From Cordylochernes scorpioides (Eukaryota; Arthropoda; Arachnida; Pseudoscorpiones; Chernetidae), in assembly GCA_030710605.1 (NCBI GenBank), contig CP092863.1:116688680-116752679 (forward strand): DNA of 64,000 bases. The letters run 5' to 3'. Both the position numbers and the translations under genes were made by a program. Positions 1 to 10,885 of the stretch are shown piece after piece. The notes beneath the pieces are model-generated. The model was not told where the DNA came from and did no database searches. It saw only the letters and a program-made list of their open reading frames with translations. The first letter of the stretch is position 1. Each line of letters begins with the position of its first letter.

Positions 1-107
1 TTTGAACTTTGCTCTTTGTTTTTTTTTTTTCTTGTCGGTTTTAAAATACGAATAATTACATTTTCCATTTACAAGAACCTAAGATTGAAAGAGGTAAACA
101 TTTTACA

Positions 108-680
108 ATGAGAAATATGAATAAAAATAAGAATAAAAATAAGAAAAATAAATATTTCAATCCGAAAGCTACCATTGAATACTTGCCCAAGGAGATTTCA
201 TCAGAAACCACGGAGTCTATAGATGATTCCATCGAAGAAATTGAAAAGCAAAAACCAGAGATTCAAAATCTAGAAAACCTTCAGCCGGTCAAAAATAAGA
301 GAAATAACATAAAAGGAGGCAAACAACAGAATAATAAAACTGAAGATATTGAGAAGAATTCTTCAGAAATATTGAAACCCGTGGAAAAAGATGGTATCGG
401 CGAAATTAAGAAGAAACAAGCCAAAGTTGAAAAAGTTGATAAGCAAAAAAACAAGATTGTCGGCTGGTTTCAATGCGGCCTGCATTTGGTTAATAACGAA
501 AATGATGGATATTATCCTAATTATTGATTCTAACCTCAAGTTTGGTTTGAAAACTATCAAGAATATCTTAAACCCCAAACCCAAGAGGAATTACTCCAAA
601 GCATTCAAGAGAGCGCTGATTTCAAAGAAAGGCTGGGATGGTAGAATTGAAAATAATTTTTTCAAAAAGCAAGGATAATA
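108..680 (+). pseudogene. K/E-rich small protein with C-terminal hydrophobic stretch (frameshifted copy)
   Basis: The ATG at 108 opens a lysine/asparagine-rich N-terminus followed by an acidic Glu/Lys-rich middle. One extra G near 475 (GCGGCC against GCGCC in the right copy at 61822-62391) shifts the frame, so this copy reads as a 139-codon ORF overlapping a second ORF in the next frame. The right copy is open for 189 codons. I recognise no family. The only relative I can see is the 34084-34959 ORF, which shares a segment of the type EEIE-QK--I-N--NLQ. The broken frame may be a sequencing error, because the two copies are otherwise almost identical. Confidence 0.6.
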
Positions 681-1037
681 AATATAGATGCTTTACATAA
701 ATATATTTTTCTAAATTTAAATAAAACTTGATCATCCACACACATTTTTGAAAATTTAGTTTGTATCCTGAATTTTCTTTTTTAATATATAAAGTAGTTG
801 AAATGGTTTGTATGTTTTAAAACTAACTTGTTTTTCTTATATTGAATATATTTTAAACTAAGAAACACTTATATCTATACCCTATTTGTGGCATATATTG
901 TAGTTGTACCATATAAATAATACATCCAGACTTCTGGCGTATATCCTTAGATCGTCAACTACCCGGTTTTATTAAAGTTTTCAAAGCTCTCATTGATTCA
1001 AAATTAAAAGAGGTAATTTGTATAAGAATCATTATAT

Positions 1038-1267
1038 TGTCAAGCGGCTCCAACCACGAGAGGCCCCATGGGACGCCTGTCAATCATCCCTGGACACCGG
1101 GTGTGAGGGGTTTCTCGGAATCTGGTCGGCGGGGGGGAGCTGACGTCGTTCATTGAGGATTAGCTTTAACTGGGGGTAAGTTGTACTTTCTCGCTCCCCC
1201 TATAAATACCCCTTATAATAAATTAATTATCCCCAAACTTGCCTTTGCTTTATTTATCTCCGCGACA
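1038..1267 (+). repeat. Gypsy 5' LTR
   Basis: 230 bp with TG...CA ends, about 95% similar to the 3' LTR by eye. The differences include an 8-base insertion, TCAACGGC, near the start of the 3' LTR and a few single-base changes. A TATAAATA box lies near 1200 and an AATAAA-like signal near 1218. The gag ATG lies only 8 bp downstream, leaving almost no room for a conventional leader; I do not recognise a tRNA primer-binding site. Confidence 0.9.
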
Positions 1268-1274
1268 TATTTTG

Positions 1275-2526
1275 ATGGAGACGCTGGGTAGCGTGACGGA
1301 ACTTCGAAGAAGTCGACGTCTACAGGGACGTGAACCAATTCTTCAACCTTTGCCACAACGAATAGAAATGGAAGACGACCACAGACCTACTGTTAGCGGA
1401 TCCTACCTCCCTTGTCAGCGCCAACCGAGATCCTTCTACCTTTTCTGGAGATGGAAATATAAACCCTGAACAGTGGTTGAAAGAGTACGAGAGAGTGTCG
1501 AAGTACAACAGATGGGACGAGACCATGAAGCTTGTCAACGTCGTATTTTACTTGAACGGAACTGCTGGAAGGTGGTTTAATAATAACGAAGAATCACTCA
1601 ACTCGTGGAGAAGCTTTGAAGACGCATTCCGCGGTGTGTTCGGACTGCAGGAGGATTCTGCTCGACGCGCCGAGGAAGTTCTGAAGTCAAGAGCACAGAA
1701 GGCCGAGGAATCCAGCGAGTCATACATCCAGGAGATTCTTAGTCTCTGCCACCAGGTGAACCCTCGCATGGAAGAAGGTGAGATAGTTGCACACATTATA
1801 AAGGGAATTTCGGAGGACACATACCAGGTATTGGTGGCGAAAGACATACAGACAGTAGATGAGATCCTGAAGTTTTGCCGTCATCTGACAACCGTCAAGC
1901 AGCGCAGGATCGGCCGTACGAAATTCGCCAGGTTGTCAAACGTAATGCCCATTTCGTGTGTTGACGACTCAGACGACTTGGCCGGCTTAATTCGCCGCAT
2001 CGTTAGAGGAGAGATACAAAAGGTTTTCTCAGCACCTGAAGTGATCAATCCGCTCCGAGAGGTGAACGCCCTGGAACAGACTGTGAGGGAAGATGTCAGC
2101 CGTGCTCTACAACCTACCACACCACAAGTCAACGTGGTACAACAACAACCACGAACGCCCTATAATAATATCGACCGGCCAACCCAACCCAGGAAGACGG
2201 AACATTGGAGAACCTACGACGACAATCCTATCTGCTTCCACTGCGGACGACCCGGACATGTCGTCCGTTATTGTAGGGAACGACGGCAGGTCTTCGCTGA
2301 AGCCAGGTCAAGGAATGGCGGGAGAAGAAGAAATGGTGGATTTCGAGTCGACCCCCGAGATATGACGCCGACGACGGACTATGTAACGCCCCAAACCTCG
2401 ACGTACTTCTACCGGAGCTCTTCCCCACATCCAAGGCCGCGCAAGGTCGCTAGCCCGAAGACAATCCCAGTCGCCAGCCCGTCGTTTCAGCCGTTCTCCC
2501 AAGCCTCAGAATGTGAAAAAAACTAA
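1275..2526 (+). pseudogene. Gypsy Gag (capsid domain plus CCHC knuckle), frameshifted
   Basis: Starts METLGSVTEL immediately after the LTR. An extra C near 1424 breaks the frame, and the reading continues from 1477 in another frame. The central part matches the retrotransposon Gag capsid domain (pattern WL-EYER ... FYLNGTAGRWF ... SWRSFEDAF). A CCHC zinc knuckle (CFHCGRPGHVVRYC) lies near 2233-2274. The right copy at 62987-64000 lacks the extra C and is open throughout, so this break is either very recent or an error. Confidence 0.85.
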
Positions 2527-2549
2527 GTGGAAGCGGCTTTCTAACGGGG

Positions 2550-5500
2550 GTGAGGTCGCCATTGAGGAAAATCCTCCAGGGTATATCGCCGGCTAAATTA
2601 AAAGAAAATTTTGTTATGGTCGAAATAAATGGACGCAAAATTAAACCATTGGTGGATTCAGGAGCCGACTTTTCTGTTATCTCAGACAAATTTAGACGCG
2701 AAACTAAAGACACCTCTTTTCAAAGAACCAGGTCCCATTCTTAAAGCCGCAAACAAAAATTTAATAGAGACCCTAGGAAAATGTGTCCTGAACATAGAAG
2801 TTAATGGTCTGAATATCTCATTTGAATTGGTTGTTATGGTGGAATGCAGCCATGACATCATATTTGGATGGGACTTCTCAAGGCCACCGAGGCCGTCATT
2901 GATTGTGGCAGAAATGAACTCCATCTCGGGGAAACCTCCGTCCTGGAATCTCGAGAGGAGGAAAACCAGAGGATTGTTTGCTTCCGACGACTTTGTCATC
3001 CCGCCTAAATCAATAAAGAAGATAAGTGTGATAAACGAAGAAATATGTGGTGTTAGAGATGTTTTAGTCTCAACTTCTAAGGACTTATTATTAAGAAAGG
3101 AAGCTCTTATACAAACTCATTGGTTACATTCGACACGGCCGAGGTAGCATTTGGGTGGCGAATGGAGCGTCTTGGCCGCAACTGATTCCATCAGGAATGA
3201 ATATGTGCAAATCTATAAAACGAAGAGAAAAATTATTTTATTAAAATGCATAGGCTACTAGCTTTCGGGCTCCAAGCCCTTCCACAGGTACCTGTGGAAG
3301 GGCTTGGAGCCCGAAAGCTAGTAGCCTATGCATTTTAATAAATAATTTTTCTCTTCGTTTTATAGATTTTTACAATTCATTAAGAGAAATTCGTCAATCT
3401 CATTAATGAATATGTGCACCATGGAAAGTTATGAGAATGGGAATATCTGCAGTCTTATTGAATTCAGCGATAAGTTACAAGAAACGCAGCTAAAGTCACG
3501 TGAATGGTCACAGAAGATAAACCTTACTCTAGATCCAGGGCTGTCTGAAATTCAAGGGTTACAGCTTGTTTCATGCCTTGACGAGTTTATTGACATATTT
3601 GACTTTGGGAGTACTCCTATTAAGCCCACCAGTACTGTGAAGCACAAGATAAACATAGGAGACCCACTCTCCTATCAAACAGCGGCCCTATAGAGTAGCA
3701 CCAAGGTAAACGACGACTAATTCAAGATGAAGTGAACAAGATGATTGAAAATCACATCGTGAAGCCCTCTGAAAGTCCTTGGTCATCTCCAGTTATTCTA
3801 GTTCGAAAGAAAGACGGGACCTGGAGATTCTGCGTAGATTACCGTCGATTAAATAAGATAACAAAAAAAGATGTTTACCCGCTGCCACGCATTGACGATG
3901 CCTTGGACAGTTTAGCCGGCTCTAGTTACTTCTCCACGATGGATCTTCGGTCCGGGTATTGGCAGATTGAAGTGGACGAAAAAGAAAGGGAGAAAACTGC
4001 TTTCATCACTCCAGATGGGGCTGTATGAATTCCAAGTAATGCCTTTCGGTCTTTGCAACGCTCCAGCAACGTTTGAAAGGATGATAGATAGTGTTCTGGG
4101 CAGTCTTAAATGGAACATGTGCCTTTGCTACCTGGACGACATCGTAGTTTACGCACCTACCTTTGAGGAACATCTACGTCGTCTACAACTTGTATTAGCT
4201 GCATCCAGAAAGCTGGACTAAGCTTGAACCACAAAAAGTGTCCTTTTTGGATCAAGGAGGATAAAGATTTTGGGACACCTTGTTGACGCCAATGGAATTC
4301 ATCCAGATATAGTTGAAGCCGTCTCTAAATTTCCGAGGCCAAGGAATATCTCTGAACTGAGGAGCTTTCTTGGATTATGTTCCTATTACCGAAGATTTAT
4401 TGAGAACTTTGCCGACAAAGCTAGATCTTTGCATGACCTACTGAAGACTGAAAAAACAATTCTATTGGGATGCAGCTCAAGAGAAAGCGTTTGAAGTCCT
4501 TAAAACAGCTCTAATTTCAGCGCCTGCCTTGGGACACTTTGATGAATCCGCTGATACCCATCTACACACGGATGCAAGCGGACATGGTATTGGAGCTGTT
4601 CTTCTACAAATACAAGGAGGAAAGGAGCGGCCTATAGCTTATGCATCTAGAAGCTTGACAAAGGCTGAAATAACTATTCTACAACGGAAAAAGAACGCCT
4701 TGCTGTAGTCTGGTCTATTAGCAAATTCCGCCATATTTGTTTGGTCGACTTATCACGGTTGTCACTGACCATCATTCTCTATGTTGGTTGGTATGGCAGA
4801 AAGATCCTTCTGACCGTTTGGCAAGATTGGGCGCTGAAGTTGCAAGAATTTGACGTGACCGTTATCTACAAGAGCGGACGCAAACATAAGGATGCCGTTG
4901 TCTGTCAAGGAGCCCGCTTGAGAACGATCAACCAAGTGCTGTGATGTCACTAACCAACGGATTTAGCTAAAATAATCGATGATTTAAACTCGGGCTACAC
5001 CAGAAAGGAATTCAGCATTATCGAAGGCATCTTATACAAGAAAAACTATAGCACAACTGGAAGACCCTGGCTTATGATGATCCCTAAGCACTTAAGATCG
5101 GAAGTTAGGGCAGATTTACATGATGATCCTACAGCTGGGCATTTGGGGTTCGCCCGGACGTATGACAAAGTCAAGAAAATTTTCTATTGGCCTGGCCTTT
5201 ATAGAGCTGTTCGCCAATATGTAAGCCATTGTTGGGAGTGTCAACGAAGGAAGAAATTACCTCGACGTCCGGCTGAACAACTTGTATCCATACACCTGTA
5301 GAAAAGCCATTCTATAAAGTCGGGGTTGATCTCCTTGGAAGATTTCCAGTTTCTAAAGATGGAAACCGTTGGATCATTGTGTGCACCGATTATATGACAA
5401 GGTATGCCATAACGAAAGCGATCCCAGACGGAGGAGCAATCGAAACAGCTAAGTTCCTGGTTGAAAACGTCATCTTGAAGCATGGAGCTCCTAGAGAAAT

Positions 5501-6180
5501 GATAACAGATCGGGGCAGAAATTTCATTTCTCAAGTAATAAAAGAGATCAATGCTCTGTGCGGAATTGTGCACAGATTTACAACGGCCTACCATCCCCAG
5601 ACCAACGGCCTGACTGAAAGGTTCAACAAAACTCTGGGAGACATGTTGTCCATGTACAGAGGTGTTGAGCAGAAGGACTGGGACCAAATTTTGCCCTATG
5701 TAACTTTTGCTTACAACACTACTAAACAGGAGGCGACCGGCTACCACCCCGTTCTTTCTTGTCCACGCCCGCGAGGCCGAGACCTACATCGATGCCGTAC
5801 TACCCTACCTACCAGATGAGATCTCTGACGACTACGTTGGAGAACTTGTGACCAGAGCTGAGGAAGCGCGTCAAACTCTCCCGATCACGCCTTCTACAAT
5901 CACAGGCGAAAGACAGTAGACTATACGACCAGAAACATACTCCAGTCTATTACCAGAAGGATGATCTTGTGTGGGTTTTACTCCCATCCGAAAAGTAGGA
6001 CTATCAGAAAAGCTACTGAAGAGATACTTCGGTCACCTACAAGGTGACCAAGAAGCTTTCAGAAGTTACGTATGAAGTAGAGCCCGTGGACCCCTCTCCC
6101 GATCACGGAAAGCCAAGGATATCGTCCATGTCATTCGGATGAAGCCCTACCTGGACCCTGAAGAACAACATCTATTCTGC
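2550..6180 (+). pseudogene. Gypsy Pol: protease, RT, RNase H, integrase in fragments
   Basis: The aspartic protease motif VDSGADFSVI lies near 2652-2682. Reverse transcriptase runs about 3732-4221, with the motif WSSPVILVRKKDG and a YLDD active site at 4129-4140. RNase H (TDASGHGIGAVL) lies near 4567. The integrase H2C2 finger runs about 5131-5262 (HLGF ... C-EC), and the DDE core runs 5379-5760 (CTDYMTRYA ... TDRGRNF ... YHPQTNGLTERFNKTL). Stops and frame changes separate nearly every domain, and a palindromic insertion sits between protease and RT. Confidence 0.9.
3210..3404. mobile_element. Near-perfect palindrome inserted in gypsy pol with 14-bp target duplication
   Basis: About 80-bp arms meet at GTAC near 3288-3291 (CCACAGGTACCTGTGG core). 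The arms match except for one extra T in the left arm. The insert is flanked by the 14-bp direct repeat AATGAATATGTGCA (3196-3209 and 3405-3418), the signature of a staggered-cut insertion with length typical of LINE machinery. About 35 bp of non-palindromic sequence lies between the right arm and the right repeat. I do not recognise the family. Confidence 0.8.
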
Positions 6181-6270
6181 TAGGGAACACCAGCCGTGAT
6201 AGATTTCCTTCCAGAACAAGGCTGAGACAAGCTAATCAGCGGGTCGCTGTTTTCTCTAAGGAGGGGGTAA

Positions 6271-6506
6271 TGTCAAGCGGCTCAACGGCTCCAACCACGA
6301 GAGGCCCCATAGGACGCCTGTCAATCATCCCTGGACACCGGGTGTGAGGGGTTCTCGGAATCTGGTCGGCGGGGGGAGCTGACGTCGTTCATTGAGGATT
6401 AGCTTTAACTGGGGGTAAGTTGTACTTTTCTCTCTCTCCCTATAAATACCCCTTATAATAAATTAATTATCCCAAACTTGCCTTTGATTTATTTATCTCC
6501 GCGACA
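6271..6506 (+). repeat. Gypsy 3' LTR
   Basis: 236 bp, TGTCAAGCGG to GCGACA, preceded by the polypurine tract and followed by the ATAT target duplication. Confidence 0.9.
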
Positions 6507-6876
6507 ATATATATGTATAAGTCAATGTATGTATGTATGTATGTATATATGTTTTGTTGGCTATGCATGCCCTCAAACGTAACTAATTTAAGTATATATA
6601 GGTGAATATGGAAAGACTTACGGTTGAATTTTAAGGTTTCTATCTCGAATTATCCTTGGAGGTATTCATAAATTTGACAATTTTCACTCGCAAACCAGCG
6701 CTCCACTGCGGTTACTGAGATAAGTTTCGGTTTTGACAAAGCCTGCTGCACCTTCAAGACGAAGATTTAGTAATATAATTTTCAAATATTGTTGTAAAAA
6801 CTTTACTTTTTAATATTTTGAGGCAACATTATAAGTTTTTACTAAAATTTATTTTTATGGGTTAAAGTTTACTATA
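6507..6876. repeat. TATG microsatellite and Helitron-5'-like remnant
   Basis: Right after the gypsy, AAGTCAATG followed by (TATG)n at about 6523-6550 resembles the 5' ends of Helitrons elsewhere in this window, for example at 54536. The gypsy seems to have inserted into this older repeat. I see no gene in the rest of the stretch. Confidence 0.4.
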
Positions 6877-7199
6877 CACCCATCCCCCGATTTACACGGT
6901 AGATACGTTCCTGAGAAAAACGTGTAAATCGAAAATTAAAATTTTCAAGTCAAAACCGTGGTAAAATCGAAAAGCTTGCAGAAAATGCATAATTTTGCTA
7001 TTAAAACAGTTGTTGATTTTTTTCAATATTTTTAGGTGTACACAGAAATAAAAATAAAATGCATTGACAGGTTAAAAATATGATATTATGGAAACACTGT
7101 TTTTTTTATATAAATACAATACATACATAAACAGATGAACAAAAAAAATAAAACCAAAGGTGTTTTATTTTCCTTCATCACTGTCAGAAATTACTCTCA

Positions 7200-7436
7200 T
7201 TCTTTTTTTTCGGAATCGAAGGTTCGAATTCACTTTCATCACTTGAGGTTATTTATGCCGATTCGATGTTTGAAGCAGAAATATTAACATTATGAGAGAT
7301 GGTAATAAAATCGGTTATTAACAATTGCTTCGAATTTTTTGTAAGATCTTTGTAAACTTCTTCATATTGAGCCAAGCAGCGATTTATGTCACGTTGGAAT
7401 CGTAAAGCCCTTTCAACGTTTGTGTCATCTATAATA
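7200..7436 (-). pseudogene. Tigger transposase, C-terminal fragment
   Basis: The minus strand reads IIDDTNVERALRFQRDINRC and then AQYEEVYKDL, the typical C-terminal tail of Tigger/pogo transposases. A stop follows, near 7259. It joins in sense with the 8258-8650 fragment once the intervening Helitron is ignored: the flanks meet as ATAATA and TTTTGCATAAAAGG. Confidence 0.7.
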
Positions 7437-8257
7437 TATTTGCCTTATTCTGTCTGTTTGTCTGTCTGAAGCTCACGGATGGGAATTTTCATAACCATCG
7501 GTGGTTCAGTGGTAGAATGCTCGCCTGCCACGCGGGCGGCCCGGATTCGATTCCCGGCCGATGCATTTTTTTTTTTTTACAATTTTTAAAACTCATTTCT
7601 ATATTATACAAGAATGACATCCACGGCGCCAATTTATAATTGTAACGAATAGTATTTGAATAAAAGCATTTAATCGGGTAAAACCCGGCGTTGCCCGGGT
7701 CATTCGTATATAATAATTGTATAAACGAATGCAAGACAAAATCACCGCGAATGTTTCTTTTTTTAAGGCAATTTCTTTTTAAGGCAATTATCGTTATTTA
7801 TCGTTAATTTTTGTTTCGATTTTATTAAAAAAAAAACGATATGGTGCCTTTAAAAAATGATCTTTATTACTATGCAGTTTTCTATTTAGTCAATATACCT
7901 AAGTTCATGTTGCAAATGTAATTATCTATCGATTTAGTAGTGAAATGCAAAAAAAAAAATCGACATGATGAAATCTTTATGAAAATTCACATTTTTATTT
8001 TTATATTTTCAAGACACACACAGTTTGGGGCGGGACGTTTCACAAGAGAGACATCCACGGCGCCAATTTATAATTGTAACGAATAGTATTTTAATTAAAA
8101 CATTTTTAAAACACACAGTTTGGAACGGGACGTTTCACAAGAGTGACATCCATGGCGCCAATTTATAATTGTAACGAATAGTATTTGAATTGAAACGTTT
8201 TTAAAATATATACGCACTCGGGTAAAACCCGGGCGTTGCCCGGGCCATTCGTCTAGT
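7437..8257 (+). mobile_element. Non-autonomous Helitron inside the Tigger gene
   Basis: The 3' end is canonical: an 8-bp GC-rich hairpin (ACCCGGGC, loop GTT, GCCCGGGT), then about 8 nt, then CTAG (8254-8257) followed by T. The 5' part (TGCCTTATTCTGTCTGTTTG) matches the outer edges of the Helitrons at 33470 and 40213. The exact 5' base is uncertain because the usual TC is not clear. It contains a tRNA-Gly-like sequence and three partial repeats of the sub-terminal block (GGCGCCAATTTATAATTG), near 7625, 8059 and 8155. A degenerate second 3' hairpin near 7675-7703 suggests a nested or duplicated end. Confidence 0.8.
7495..7565 (+). tRNA. tRNA-Gly(GCC)-like sequence, slightly degenerate
   Basis: 71 nt that folds as tRNA-Gly with anticodon GCC (loop CTGCCAC). 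It differs from the canonical copy at 54762 at the first acceptor base (C instead of G) and in the T-arm (GGATTCG instead of GGGTTCG). It is followed by a T-run, which could terminate Pol III, and sits inside a Helitron. It is probably a captured pseudogene. Confidence 0.75.
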
Positions 8258-8650
8258 TTTGCATAAAAGGATTACCCAGCTTTCTTCCCAATGCGAGTCC
8301 TTCGCGGATGAATTTAGCAGTGAATGTTACTGGTACTAATTCCTCTTCGTCAGATTTGTCAGACTCACTTTCGCAAACTAAGGTAACTAAATCATCCTCA
8401 CTTAGTTCTTTATCAGCCATTAACTCTGCGATATCACCATCAGTAAAATCATCAAACCTTCTCCGCCCAATGAATGCGCCATCTGTACTATCTGCGAATA
8501 TTCATTTAACGTTGAAATGGAATGTTACTTTTTGACTACATTTGGCCACAATTTTTTCCAACAGCTATTGAGCGTTGTTTGCTTAATCGCAGTGTATGAT
8601 AAGGCGATATGCTTCACACAGTCTAACATCGTGAAATTTTTCCAAGCACT
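8258..8650 (-). pseudogene. Tigger transposase, penultimate fragment
   Basis: The minus strand from the gap edge reads AWKNFTMLDCVKHIALSYTA, then a CWKKLWP motif near 8560, which is highly characteristic of Tigger transposases. After a frameshift it continues with an acidic stretch (FTDGDIAELMADKELSEDDL) and ends at the Helitron insertion. The N-terminal DNA-binding and DDE parts are missing, presumably in the 8651-8750 gap or decayed. Confidence 0.75.
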
Positions 8651-8750
8651 NNNNNNNNNNNNNNNNNNNNNNNNNNNNNNNNNNNNNNNNNNNNNNNNNN
8701 NNNNNNNNNNNNNNNNNNNNNNNNNNNNNNNNNNNNNNNNNNNNNNNNNN
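8651..8750. other. Assembly gap (100 N)
   Basis: Exactly 100 N, the conventional size for a gap of unknown length. Missing Tigger sequence, and perhaps the upstream coronin exon(s), could lie here. Confidence 1.
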
Positions 8751-9229
8751 TGAATTATGTTTAATCTAGTTCAGGAGATTTGAGATAAAGGTAAAGGATA
8801 ACAAGGTTTTCTTAATAATAATAATGAAATGGCTATCTTGACTGTAAAAAATAAGAGTAGATTGCAATAGAGATGCAGTCACAACTTTGAATGTATTTTA
8901 GGCATGATATTATATATTTTTTTCCATTTTCAGCTTGGGTTGTGCCACTTTAAGCTGTGCTATGTCTTACTATCTCCCCAGGTGGGTGGGGTGGTTCATT
9001 GATCTTGTTGGATTGGTGACAGCATTAAAAATAGGATTGGCCGACCTTATGTCACCTCTTTTTGTTGCCTGCTCCACTGACTCACTTTCTCTCTCTCAGC
9101 TACCTCACAACACTGCTGCTGCAATGATGACTTATTGCATGATGCTCTGGCAACTTTGGCTCAATCCGGTACCACTTTGCATATTGGCCCACAAACAGTA
9201 TGAGGGGTTTGGGGTTCAAGATGCACCTA

Positions 9230-9360
9230 CACATGGACAAAACTTGAGGAAGTAGAAAGTCTTTGATGTCGCTGGTTTTCTGTTTTTTTTTTTTGAAGGA
9301 GATAGAGGTAAATTTGTCCAGACTTGGTTATCGCATGTCTTCAATAAAGGTCACTATAAT
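9230..9360 (+). mobile_element. Tc1/mariner-type MITE, partial
   Basis: Begins ACACATGGACAAAACTTGAG, then GGAAGT, and shares its body (CTTTGATGTC ... TCAATAAAGGTCACT) with copies at 10690-10880, 13308-13505 and 31868-32074. The complete copy at 31868 has inverted ends based on GGACAAAACTTAAGGAAGT, a Tc1/mariner style. Confidence 0.5.
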
Positions 9361-9512
9361 GATAAGGCACAATTTGGATTATAGATTATAAACATAAGGT
9401 AATAAGACCAAATCCAAATAAATAAATAGTGTGTGACGTTTTGTTAACAGCATTGTTACTGAAATGTTACAGGCTATTTATTTATTTGGATTTGGTCTTA
9501 TTACCTTGTATT
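9360..9512. mobile_element. Palindromic element (GGTAATAAGACC family)
   Basis: The arms carry GGTAATAAGACCAAATCC and its complement, separated by a small hairpin (GTTAACAGCATTGTTAC). At least four more copies lie at 19475-20133, 21096-21269, 23731-23858 and 24118-24356. See the finding on hammerhead-like cores in this family. Confidence 0.7.
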
Positions 9513-9915
9513 TAAAGTTCACTGTAATATCCTTCAGAGTTATTATCAGAATCCCGATAAACACGCTAAAAGGTACAACTTCATTAAATTTTGTCTCCAT
9601 TAGTTCTAGTTACAGGTATATAAAGCTGTCCTTTGTAAGCAAGAGTGTCTTCTCATGGAGTATGTTCTACTGTATAAGTTGTTGACAACCAGGTGGTTTG
9701 AAACCCGCAGTGAGCACTTTTATCCAAAAATTATTCTAGATGATCATAGTGATTCTTTTACTAGACCAACTCTACTGATTGTAAGTAAGCAAATGTAGCT
9801 CTGCCACCTTGTACGTGCAAAATCTCTCTATGTACGACAGCTACAGGAGATATCTAAATGAGGACACTGATAATTCTTTACTGAGAATTTCCATCAGATG
9901 GCAGCTATATATATA

Positions 9916-10085
9916 CAGTAGAACTTCCATGAGAGGGCATTGTGCTACAGGATACCTCTCTATAAAGGACAGTTTTCATTTGCAAATTTACCATTTTTAC
10001 TATTTAGCAACTAAGGGAACACCCCTCTTTAAAGGACACTTTAGCTCTGCAATTAAGTGTTGTCCTTTACAGGAAAGTTCTACTG
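9916..10085. mobile_element. Tigger-type MITE, CAGTAGAAC family
   Basis: 170 bp with TIRs starting CAGTAGAACTTCCATGAGAG and ending in the complement (AGTTCTACTG), flanked by TA on both sides. The internal motif AAAGGACA repeats in both orientations. TA target and CAGTAGAAC ends are typical of pogo/Tigger MITEs. Confidence 0.85.
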
Positions 10086-10511
10086 TATATATATATATAC
10101 TGAAAAAAAGGACACTTTGACCCTACAACTTGGTATTCTTTAGAGTTAGTAGAGAGAGGGTTTCTAATTTTATATTTCAAATTTCCAAGGAAAGAATAAT
10201 TAGACATATACTCAAACCTTTTTTTTTTTTTTTTAAATCCAACATAACATGAATTAGGCTAAAATTGGTGTATAATATCTGGTAGGTATTTGAAACACTT
10301 GAATTATAGACAGTTTATTGGCATTAAAATAATGAGGTGGAGGATACTTCTTTTAATTACACTTTTGATTGTACTATAATTAATTACATAGTTGATTTGA
10401 GTGTAATTGAAATCAGCAAGCCATGAATATATGAGTTCCTGTAGTCCAGCCACAGTGTGTTAGATATCTAAAAAGAATGATAGAGCAGTTTGTTTATATT
10501 ACAAGGAGAAA

Positions 10512-10630
10512 TAGCCGAACTGCTTTTCACATGTCTAGACATGTGGTGCACTTACAGTAAAAGTAGTCACCATGATTATCATGGCCTCTACCACATGTAC
10601 TAGGGATAAGTAAAAAAAAAAAAAAAACAA
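10512..10630 (+). mobile_element. SINE 3' fragment
   Basis: Matches the 3' half of the full SINE at 20617-20929 (minus) and 15411-15731: CGAACTGCTTTTCACATG, ACATGTGGTGCACTTACAGT, ACTAGGGATAAG, then an A-tail. The tRNA-like head is absent, so it is 5'-truncated. Confidence 0.75.
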
Positions 10631-10689
10631 AGAGAAATGGGTAGGCCTAGAATGGTACCATGCAAATTTTCCTAAATACTACACATTTT

Positions 10690-10885
10690 GATTATACACT
10701 CATCAAAACTTAAGGTAGTGGAAAGTCTTTGTTGCTGTTTTTTTTGGAGACAGAGGCAATTTTGTTCCCACTTGGTTATCTCGTGTATCAAATATCTTTT
10801 ATAGTTATTGTCTGAATCAAGATATAGATGCTAAAAGGTACAATTCTTTAAGTTTCTGTCCATGCGTGTAAATAGGGTTCCATTA
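10690..10885 (-). mobile_element. Tc1/mariner-type MITE
   Basis: Starts ACACTCATCAAAACTTAAGG and ends TTAAGTTTCTGTCCATGCGT, so the ends are imperfect inverted repeats. The body matches the copies at 9230, 13308 and 31868. Confidence 0.6.

Larger units (their letters stand above)
1..2289. repeat. Left copy of the duplicated window end (about 2.29 kb)
   Basis: This segment reappears in the same orientation at 61716-64000. It covers the K/E-rich ORF, its 3' flank, the gypsy 5' LTR and most of gag. I see four single-base length differences: a T-run of 12 versus 11 near 30, an extra G near 475, a G-run of 7 versus 6 near 1131, and an extra C near 1424. I also see one substitution near 2164 (A here, T in the other copy). 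Both copies hold the same gypsy insertion at the same flank, so the whole block was copied, not just the element. The window starts inside the left copy and ends inside the right copy, so the true extent is unknown. Confidence 0.95.
1038..6506 (+). mobile_element. Ty3/gypsy LTR retrotransposon, complete structure, broken frames
   Basis: Two LTRs (1038-1267 and 6271-6506) start TGTCAAGCGG and end GCGACA. The flanks carry a 4-bp ATAT target duplication (1034-1037 and 6507-6510). A purine tract, GGAGGGGGTAA, precedes the 3' LTR. Internally the order is gag with a CCHC knuckle, aspartic protease (DSGA), reverse transcriptase (YLDD), RNase H, then integrase with HHCC zinc finger and catalytic core. 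RT before integrase is the gypsy order. Many frameshifts and a palindromic insertion at 3210-3404 mean this copy is not autonomous as read. The 5' half of what looks like the same insertion reappears at 62751-64000. Confidence 0.95.
6877..8650 (-). mobile_element. Pogo/Tigger DNA transposon relic, split by a Helitron and a gap
   Basis: The left end carries a TIR that begins CACCCATCCCCCGATTTACA, next to a TA (6875-6876). Inside, on the minus strand, two segments encode the C-terminal half of a Tigger-type transposase. A compact derivative with both TIRs lies at 16862-17143 and shares both the TIR and a sub-terminal segment (ACAGAAATAAAAATAAAATG). The other end falls in or beyond the N gap. 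Confidence 0.75.

Noticed and set aside
1268-1285. Conventional tRNA primer-binding site just after the gypsy 5' LTR
   Set aside because: No TGG directly follows the LTR, and I could not match the sequence to a tRNA 3' end with confidence.
8935-9255. 106-codon plus-strand ORF
   Set aside because: No recognisable domain, sits in intron-like repeat sequence, and overlaps the start of a MITE copy.
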